Positions 58,536 to 64,000 of a DNA stretch of 64,000 bases are shown here, piece by piece. The notes under the pieces are model-generated. The model ran no database searches, had not been told where the DNA came from, and saw nothing but the letters and a program-made list of their open reading frames with translations. The stretch covers positions 558,001 to 622,000 of the forward strand of contig NZ_FZNP01000003.1 of assembly GCF_900188105.1 (NCBI RefSeq). Direction: 5' to 3'. The DNA comes from Actinomadura mexicana. Its GTDB lineage: Bacteria; Actinomycetota; Actinomycetes; Streptosporangiales; Streptosporangiaceae. The position numbers were made by a program, and so were the translations under genes. The number at the start of each line of letters is the position of its first letter. Position 1 is the first letter of the stretch.

Positions 58536-59686
58536 GCGGGCTCCATCCCCGGTGTGTCGTGCATCGGCGCGTCGAGGACGGAACCGTTCAGAAGGGCGGC
58601 GAGCCGGGCCGCGGCGGCGTCCCAGCTCCAGCGCTCGCACGTCCACCGCCGTCCGGCGGCCCCCATCGCGGCGGCTCGTGCGGGGGAGCCGAGCAGGCGG
58701 TGCAGGGCCAGGGCGATCTCGTCCGGTCCGGTGGCGTCGACCAGGACCCCCGTCCGGCCGTCGATCAGGGACTCGGGGCTGCCACCGGACCGGCCCACCA
58801 CCACCGGCAGCCCCGCCGCGGACGCCTCCAGCACCGACAGGCCCAGCCCCTCGGTCTGCAGACCCGCCCGGTCGTCGCGGCACGGCAGCGAGAACACGTC
58901 GGCGGCGGCGTAGTAGCGCGGCAGCTCCGCCGCGGAGACGGGCCCGGTGACCGTGACCGTCCCGGGCGCCTCCCGGTCCGCCGCCTCGGTGAGCCTGCGC
59001 CGCATCGGACCGTCACCGACGATCACCAGCCGGGCGTCCGGGCGCCGTCGCACCACGTCCGCCCACGCGCGGATCAGCATGTCGTGGCCCTTGCGCCGCA
59101 CGAGCCGCGCGACGCTGAGCACCACCGGCCCGTCGCCGAGGCCGTGCCGGCGGCGGACCGCCGTCCCGTCCAGCCCCGGCCGGAACCGCACGGTGTCCAC
59201 GGCCCCGGCGAGCCGCGCCAGCCGCGTCCGATCGCCGACGGCGTCCTCCAGTTCCGGCAGTGTGGTCGCGCTGAGATGGGTGAGGACGTCGAACGACCGC
59301 GCCGCCGCCCTGAGCGCCGCCCGCGTCGGCGGCGCCCGGAACCACCCGAGCTCCTGCCCGTGCGCGGACCCGACCAGCCACGGCACCCCGGCCGCCCGCA
59401 CCAGCGGCGCGTACATCCCGAACGGCGCCGCCGCCGTGATCCACCCCGCCTCGACCCGGTGCCGCACGACGAGCCGCCGCAGCCCCCGGAACAGCAGATA
59501 CGCGTGCCGCCGGACGACGGGGAACCCGAGGCCGGCGTCGAACTCCGCGGCCCCGGCCCACGCGGGCGCCACCACGACCAGCCGGTCCGCGGGCAGCCGC
59601 CGCACCAACTCCCACGTGAACGTCTGCACCCCGCCGGACTCAGGCGGAAAGTGCCCGGTCAGCACCAACGTCCGCGGTATCTCCAT
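58514..59686 (-). CDS. GT4-family glycosyltransferase
   Basis: A 390-residue GT-B glycosyltransferase. The N-terminal domain begins RTLVLTGHFPPESGGVQTFT and includes LPADRLVVVAPAW. The C-terminal domain has VVLSVARLVRRKGHDMLIRA, RLVIVGDGPMRRRL and FSLPCRDDRAGLQTEGLGLS with VLEASAAGLPVVVGRSGG, the EX7E-type nucleotide-sugar region. These enzymes build glycolipids or polysaccharides such as phosphatidylinositol mannosides; the acceptor is unknown. The Met of MEIPRTL was chosen, since upstream residues are not family-like. Confidence 0.9.
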   Translation of the reverse strand: MEIPRTLVLTGHFPPESGGVQTFTWELVRRLPADRLVVVAPAWAGAAEFDAGLGFPVVRRHAYLLFRGLRRLVVRHRVEAGWITAAAPFGMYAPLVRAAGVPWLVGSAHGQELGWFRAPPTRAALRAAARSFDVLTHLSATTLPELEDAVGDRTRLARLAGAVDTVRFRPGLDGTAVRRRHGLGDGPVVLSVARLVRRKGHDMLIRAWADVVRRRPDARLVIVGDGPMRRRLTEAADREAPGTVTVTGPVSAAELPRYYAAADVFSLPCRDDRAGLQTEGLGLSVLEASAAGLPVVVGRSGGSPESLIDGRTGVLVDATGPDEIALALHRLLGSPARAAAMGAAGRRWTCERWSWDAAAARLAALLNGSVLDAPMHDTPGMEPAWDSGSS

Positions 59687-59841
59687 GCGACCACGATTTC
59701 CCGCCCAGCCGCCCCCCAACCAAACCGGCCGACCCACTGGTCAGAATGCAATCGACGCCCACCAGCACGTCTTTATGTGAACTATCCGAAGTCTCCCGTC
59801 TTTCCTAAAAGGCGCATCCGACTGTCAGGGGTAAATGTCAT

Positions 59842-60277
59842 GCTGCGGTAAACGCAGGGCAAGTAAGGGACATCCGCCTCCCCAAGTTCCAGCGCGAGTT
59901 CGTCTGGACGCGGGAGCAGGTCCTCGCCTTCTGGACTCGATAGCGCGCAACTACCCGATCGGCAGCCTGTTGCTGTGGCGCAGCGACCTTGCGCTCGCGA
60001 GCGAACGCAGCATCGCCGGCGTCGCGATCGACGTCCGCGAGGACAAGGCGGCAACTGCTGCCCCGGCACGGCCAAGAACATCGAGGTGGACGAACCGCCC
60101 CTGAGCGTCCGGCTCTGGACGTCCCAGCAGTACAGGCGCGACAGCGGCAGAACGAAGGCGTTCGCTCTGCTCCTGGCGGCGGCGGGACCGCGGGACCTGC
60201 GCACGGGGCAGCGGATCGACACCGGACGCGCCCTGGCGATGTCCAACGACTTGCAGTACCACCACTTCTTCCCGGGA
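59842..60277 (+). pseudogene. Decayed DUF262/GmrSD-like restriction gene remnant
   Basis: Three fragments in different frames keep the order of a GmrSD-type protein. The first is QVRDIRLPKFQREFVWTREQ. After a frameshift near 59925 comes LDSIARNYPIGSLLLWRSDL. Then follows the C-terminal WTSQQYRRDSGRTKAFALLL and NDLQYHHFFPG, the His-His nuclease-like motif of DUF1524/HNH type. No ATG, two or more shifts and a large internal loss make it non-functional. GmrSD proteins are type IV restriction enzymes that attack modified phage DNA. Its 3' end is fused to a RadC remnant. Confidence 0.6.
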
Positions 60278-60470
60278 CGTTCTGACCGCGGTCCTCTCGA
60301 CCGGCGGCGCCGCGTTCGGCGTGGCGCACAACGATCCCAGTGGACGCCTTGAGCCCAGCGCGTCCGAGGGCCGGGCGACGGAGGCGCTGCGCGATGCCGC
60401 CGACACGGTCGGCCTGCACTTCATGGACCACGTCATCGTCACCGATACCGCCTGGTCCCGCGTGCCCTGA
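60276..60470 (+). pseudogene. RadC/JAB-domain remnant
   Basis: A 64-codon fragment reads DVLTAVLSTGGAAFGVAHND, PSGRLEPSASEGRATEALRD and AADTVGLHFMDHVIVTDTAW, the core of the RadC (JAMM/MPN+) family. The metal motif HNHPSG has become HNDPSG, so a metal-binding His is lost. Start and N-terminal half are missing. It abuts the GmrSD remnant out of frame, marking a deletion junction. From 60471 to 60750 nothing further is recognised. Confidence 0.6.
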
Positions 60471-60750
60471 TCGCGCTGGCTGGTTCCCTGTCGGTTGCCG
60501 TGCGCCCAATCGCTCCGTTCGGCGGCGTTGGCCGTGAAATGGCGTCGAGGATGTGGCCTCCGAAGTCGTTTAGCCGCAGTATCGAAACAGCAATAAGGAT
60601 CATTGATCAATGAAACGTGCAATCTCGAAGACTTCCCGCTTTCATGGACCGTGGGTGATCGCGGAGCCCCCGTGGTCATCGGGCACCGGTGGTTCTTGTA
60701 AGCGAGACAGGCGGCCGCTGCCGAACCGTCTGTGGAGGGCTGGGGCGAGC

Positions 60751-62634
60751 GTGGAGAATCCCACCAGGATCGAGGACAAGGAAGAGAAGGCCGACCGGCC
60801 CAGGCCGCCCAGGCTCCCGCCCGACAACCCCGGGAGCCCTGGCCAGCCGTCCCGGCTGGAGAGCCTCGCCCGCTCCCGCGCGCTTGCCCAGCAAGAGAAC
60901 GGGGCACCGCAGGCTGAGGCCGAGGACAGTCGGGAGGAGAGCGGCCCTGGCCGACCCGAGGCGCAGGGCGGGGAGTCGGCCGTGGGCGGACCAGCGGCGG
61001 AGACAGATCGTTCAGAGACCGACGAGGAAGCATCGCGGGACGAGCGCAGCGAGGACACGCGTTCCGGGGACGCAAGGGCTGGGCAGACCGAGAGCGTCGG
61101 TGAGAAAGCCGAGATTCCCGAAGAGTCGGCGTCATCAGAACGGCGGTACACCTTGCCGACCGACAACCCCGGCTCACCGAACCAGCCGTCGCGGCTGGAA
61201 AGCCTCGCCCGCGCCCGCGAACCCGTCCAGCGGGAGAGCAGGCCACAGGGAACCGAAGCCGCGGACACAGGTAGCCCGCCGCCCCCAGGGCCCGCCATCG
61301 AGCCTGCTTCGCCGCTGCCGGAGAACGGCGGCCCGAAGGCCCAGCTTCCGCAGGAGCGGGGTTCGAGCGGCCAGCAGGACTATAAGTCGGGCACCGACGA
61401 ACCAACGCCCGCCTCGGGATCGGAGAACGGGAACGCGCGCGACCTGGGGGAAGTGATCGCTCGGGAGTCCGCGAGTCAGCCGGAAGACCTGCCCGCCAAC
61501 GACCTCCGCCCGGGCTTTACCAGCGAGTCGGACGGTTCGGCGGCCTCCAACATCTCGGACGACGTGGCGGACGACCTGGAGACAAGAATCTCCGGGGAAG
61601 AACCAGCCGCCGACAACGGGCGCAACGTCGACATCGACGAGGACGTCCTCGAGGGCGAACGCGGAATATCGGACCGGCTAAAACAGCTCGCCGCCAAGTT
61701 GGACCGAAGCGATGAACCAAAAGAGTTGGACGGCAGAGTCGATCGCCCAGATTTCCAGGATCCACGGGAGGATTCGCGCTATGTCCCCGACCGCTATGGC
61801 ACGCCGCTGGATCGCACTGACGGTACCCGGATACCGTTGTTCGACGGTGAACTCGCCCGGGAGCAAGCAGAACAAGGGATACTCGGCGACTGCGGTGTAA
61901 TCGCCACCCTGGGAGCGGTCGCCGAAAAATATCCAGAGGCCATCCGGAACTGTGTGAGCGAGACCGAGGACGGCAGCTATGAGGTCCGCCTGCATGAGGC
62001 TGAGTACTCGAAGTCCAAACATCGTTACGAGCCGACCGGACTGTCTATAAAGCTTGCGGTGACACCTGAGCTCCCGATCAGGGATAAGGATCCCAGTAAA
62101 CCCGCGTTTGCTGCACTTACGTCAACGAATGTGGCTTGGGCGCCCGTTCTGGAGAAGGCAATAGCCGGGTTGGATCAGATGTGGAGCACTGAACGCCGGG
62201 AGAGGGTGAACCGTATCTGGAAAGCGCAGGGCAAGCCGGGAGACGCGCCGACCGGCTATGTGCGATTGAATCAGGGCAGCAACCCTGCCCAGCGCGCCGA
62301 ACTCCTCACGCAGCTCACGGGCCTTCCTGCCAAGACGGTGAATTTTCCTACCGGCTATGATAGTCAAGGGCGAAGCGCGGACCGTCGGCTTCAGGACGAG
62401 ATCGCCGACCATCTCTCCCGGGGCAGGCCCGTACTGGTCGGAATCCGTGAGCTGGACAAAGATGAACTGCTTTTGCCGAAGAGACTCGTTGCCGGCCACG
62501 CCTACGAGGTCACCAAGGTCGACGATCAGGGGAATTTCCACCTGCGCAATCCCTGGAACGACAAGCAACCTCTTCCGTTGACGGTCAAAGATTTCAAGGC
62601 CAACATTCGGCCGCCCTACACCACAATGGAGTGA
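60751..62634 (+). CDS. Calpain-like cysteine protease with long disordered N-terminus
   Basis: A 627-residue protein from GTG 60751. Residues 1 to about 340 are acidic, Pro/Ser/Glu-rich and disordered, and contain two copies of DNPGSPxQPSRLESLAR (residues 25-41 and 138-154). The C-terminal 250 residues are a calpain-like C2 peptidase domain with a complete triad: QGILGDCGVIATLGAV (Cys381), VAGHAYEVTKV (His583) and FHLRNPWNDKQ (Asn600). No signal peptide or membrane helix. The ATG at 60610 is an alternative start, but codons before 60751 lack the usual GC-rich third position. A DUF6406 gene follows immediately. Substrate and activation are unknown. Confidence 0.78.
   Translation: MENPTRIEDKEEKADRPRPPRLPPDNPGSPGQPSRLESLARSRALAQQENGAPQAEAEDSREESGPGRPEAQGGESAVGGPAAETDRSETDEEASRDERSEDTRSGDARAGQTESVGEKAEIPEESASSERRYTLPTDNPGSPNQPSRLESLARAREPVQRESRPQGTEAADTGSPPPPGPAIEPASPLPENGGPKAQLPQERGSSGQQDYKSGTDEPTPASGSENGNARDLGEVIARESASQPEDLPANDLRPGFTSESDGSAASNISDDVADDLETRISGEEPAADNGRNVDIDEDVLEGERGISDRLKQLAAKLDRSDEPKELDGRVDRPDFQDPREDSRYVPDRYGTPLDRTDGTRIPLFDGELAREQAEQGILGDCGVIATLGAVAEKYPEAIRNCVSETEDGSYEVRLHEAEYSKSKHRYEPTGLSIKLAVTPELPIRDKDPSKPAFAALTSTNVAWAPVLEKAIAGLDQMWSTERRERVNRIWKAQGKPGDAPTGYVRLNQGSNPAQRAELLTQLTGLPAKTVNFPTGYDSQGRSADRRLQDEIADHLSRGRPVLVGIRELDKDELLLPKRLVAGHAYEVTKVDDQGNFHLRNPWNDKQPLPLTVKDFKANIRPPYTTME
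60823..60873 (+). repeat. First copy of the DNPGSPxQPSRLESLAR coding repeat
   Basis: Seventeen codons of the disordered N-terminal part of the calpain-like protein. The second copy is at 61162-61212. Confidence 0.85.
61162..61212 (+). repeat. Second copy of the DNPGSPxQPSRLESLAR coding repeat
   Basis: Sixteen of 17 residues match the copy at 60823-60873 (the only difference is the x position), while the 96 residues between the copies have no similar conservation and codon choices differ, so the protein motif rather than the DNA is being kept. Confidence 0.85.
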
Positions 62635-62636
62635 CG

Positions 62637-62897
62637 ATGGCAATCGAAGAGATCGGCCTGAAGCAGGGTACGCAGACCTATATCGACAAGGAGATGAAGA
62701 TCGGACTGGTCGGTGCGCGTAAAGGGAACAACGACCGGCCGCCAGAGGTTGCTCTCTATGTGAAAGACGATAGAGAGCGTGACTTGATCCTCCGCCCTGG
62801 AGACACCTTTCTAGTCGGGAATCAGACTTGGAGGCTTGAGCGAGTCGATGAAGCCGGGGTGGACAAGCTCGGCGCCGTCTTTGCCAGAATTGAATAA
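62637..62897 (+). CDS. DUF6406 domain protein
   Basis: An 86-residue protein: MAIEEIGLKQGTQTYIDKEM, VGARKGNNDRPPEVALYVKD and LRPGDTFLVGNQTWRLERVD. The compact beta-rich pattern with the GDTF...TWRLERV end is that of DUF6406, an actinobacterial family of unknown function. It starts 2 bases after the calpain-like gene's stop with GGAG just upstream (GTG 62631 is an overlapping alternative), so both are made together. It could be the protease's inhibitor, partner or substrate. Confidence 0.75.
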   Translation: MAIEEIGLKQGTQTYIDKEMKIGLVGARKGNNDRPPEVALYVKDDRERDLILRPGDTFLVGNQTWRLERVDEAGVDKLGAVFARIE

Positions 62898-63089
62898 GGT
62901 CTTCAGGTGGCGCGTGCCTGTCAGCGGGTCGGCGCGAGCCGGTGGCCGGGCACGAACGCCCACCACCAGCAGGCGTAGATCCCGTACCGAATCTGCAGGC
63001 CAGGGATCCAGTACGTCAGGCCGGCGGCCGGGATCATCGGCTCAGCCCCCGCCGGACGGCTGAGCGGCCAGCGCCTCCCGCAGTTAACC

Positions 63090-63358
63090 GGCCAGTCGGC
63101 GGACACGAGGCCATGGCGGAACAGATCGACCACCTGATCTGCTTGGCGCAGTTGCCGCACGTTCAGATCCGGGTCATCCCATTCAGCCGAATCACGCCAG
63201 TTGCGCTGGTCGGACTACTCAGCTTCGAGAGGGAGGCCGACCTTCTGTACTTTGAGACAGGGAGCGTCGGGCAGTTGGTCGACCGTGAGGACGACGATCC
63301 CCAACGTATTGACAACTCGTTGGCGCGAGAGCAGTTACAGCGGCGGAACAGGCGGTGA
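63090..63358 (+). pseudogene. Truncated XRE/DUF5753 regulator remnant (third WhiJ-type locus)
   Basis: The C-terminal ~88 codons of a DUF5753 protein remain: VGGHEAMAEQIDHLICLAQL, PHVQIRVIPFSRITPVAL and LLYFETGSVGQLVDREDDD. The HTH and the first half of DUF5753 are gone; sequence before 63090 has no regulator similarity in any frame. A DUF397-like fragment overlaps its end, just as in the intact loci at 4.6 and 38 kb. Confidence 0.7.
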
Positions 63359-63518
63359 GTGTGTAGAGCTTGCCGTCGTATCAGGACACGTCCTGCTCCG
63401 AGACTCCAAGGACCCGGACGGTCCTCGACTCGAGTTGATCGGATACTGGTCGCGGATCTGGTCATCCTGCCGCGTCCAGGGCGGGCTCCACGAAGCGGCG
63501 GCACGTCTCGTCCTCTAG
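63318..63518 (+). pseudogene. Degraded DUF397 gene (third WhiJ-type locus)
   Basis: In frame with 63318 the family signatures RWRESSYSGGTGGECVELAV and VLLRDSKDPDGPRLEL are intact, but the C-terminal AFxxFLxxVK helix is replaced by unrelated residues, indicating a frameshift near 63440. No good start codon or ribosome-binding site is present. From 63519 to 63623 nothing is recognised. Confidence 0.65.
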
Positions 63519-63623
63519 GGGGTCCTGGAATCTCGACGTCACTGGACCATTCTCGCTCGGACCGCCGACGATTTCGGGACGATCGGGCCTTCCGCCGTGA
63601 TCTGGCCGTCCCCGGTCGGAGGG

Positions 63624-63998
63624 CTACTGGACTATGACGGTGGTCTGGGTGGCTTCCTTGTCCTCCGTCCAGCCGTCGTGGCCGGCCTTGGACTGCCAGT
63701 GCTTGCCCGCGTAGCGGACTTCGGTCAGGCCGTAGGCCTGGGCGTGGGTCGCGGCCCAGCTCGCCACCGCCCAGCCTGAGCGGGGGTTGGTGACCTGGAT
63801 CGCGTTCCACGATTTCGGGTCGGACGGGGAGCCCGCCTTGAGGGGGCCGGGGCCGCCGACCTTCAGGCGGCTGCCGAAGGCGCGGCGCATCTCCAGAAGG
63901 GCCTCGGGGCGGCGGGACGTCGTCTTCTTGCCGGGCGGGTACCAGCAGCGGGCCGTGGCGGGCTCGCGGCCCGTGAAGGCGGTGGCGAGGAGCTTGCC
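63624..63998 (-). CDS. C-terminal part of a protein of unknown function, running off the window
   Basis: The frame is open to the right edge; 125 codons are visible. Landmarks are ARCWYPPGKKTTSRRPEALL, MRRAFGSRLKVGG, WNAIQVTNPRSGWAVASWAA and VRYAGKHWQSKAGHDGW. The GWAVASW...YGLTEVRYAGKHW pattern resembles the C-terminal domain of hypothetical actinobacterial wall or secreted proteins, but I cannot assign a function. An internal ATG at 63890 is probably not the true start, because the open frame and similarity continue upstream. Confidence 0.6.
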   Translation of the reverse strand, partial: GKLLATAFTGREPATARCWYPPGKKTTSRRPEALLEMRRAFGSRLKVGGPGPLKAGSPSDPKSWNAIQVTNPRSGWAVASWAATHAQAYGLTEVRYAGKHWQSKAGHDGWTEDKEATQTTVIVQ

Positions 63999-64000
63999 GT

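Noticed and set aside
62921..63037. Trp-rich 38-codon minus-strand ORF (QIRYGIYACWWWAFVPG)
   Set aside because: No ribosome-binding site and no known family; it lies among decayed regulator remnants and could be chance.

Overview
The window is a high-GC, gene-dense chromosomal segment that looks like a filamentous actinomycete, most like the Streptosporangiales/Actinomadura group. That placement is an inference from codon use, frequent GTG/TTG starts, the fdxA-dapC neighbourhood, WhiJ-type XRE/DUF397/ATPase loci, TAT-dependent sterol oxidase, and DUF4178-DUF2617-DUF4247-DUF350-aminopropyltransferase cluster. No rRNA, tRNA, CRISPR array or intact transposase was seen.

Layout. 0-4.6 kb: TetR regulator, orphan sensor kinase, membrane EEP-family phosphatase, and secreted serine hydrolase. 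4.6-6.2 kb: a WhiJ-type locus (DUF397 and XRE/DUF5753, divergent from an RsbW-like ATPase and a 24-codon ORF). 6.2-8.2 kb: a Phd/RelE-type toxin-antitoxin pair, then a secreted Gly-rich protein with its lipoprotein partner. 8.3-16.7 kb: quinone reductase, alpha/beta hydrolase, TNT-domain toxin-like protein, small CysRS-like paralogue, methyltransferase, enoyl-CoA hydratase and polysaccharide deacetylase. 17-23.7 kb: ferredoxin and DapC (lysine/peptidoglycan precursor synthesis), the five-gene DUF4178...SpeE-like operon, and an acyl-CoA dehydrogenase. 23.8-29.6 kb: Ser/Thr kinase, PPP-type phosphatase, VOC protein, GNAT, DksA-like protein and ABC-F ATPase.

29.9-43.9 kb is a defence island. A two-gene minus-strand operon (an SF1 helicase with a RelE-like N-terminus, then an OLD-family ATPase/TOPRIM nuclease) is divergent from a complete type I restriction-modification system (hsdM, hsdS, hsdR). 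A second WhiJ-type trio sits between hsdS and hsdR. A YgjP-like metallopeptidase and a DEDDh exonuclease follow. The hsdS gene is visibly AT-richer than its surroundings.

44-54 kb: cupin-XRE regulator divergent from an MBL hydrolase, a large GH67-like membrane protein, a secreted hydrolase, and a sterol locus (cholesterol oxidase divergent from an NAD(P)-dependent dehydrogenase plus an AhpD-like protein) with a perfect KstR-type palindrome between the divergent genes. 54.3-54.5 kb holds a tiny tandem-repeat protein gene. 54.7-59.7 kb: SigJ/ECF41-type sigma factor divergent from an MFS exporter, with ECF41-like promoters facing both ways, then a second MFS and a GT4 glycosyltransferase. 59.8-63.6 kb: remnants of a GmrSD-like restriction gene and a RadC-like domain, an intact calpain-like cysteine protease with a DUF6406 partner, and a decayed third WhiJ-type locus. 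The window ends inside a minus-strand gene of unknown function.
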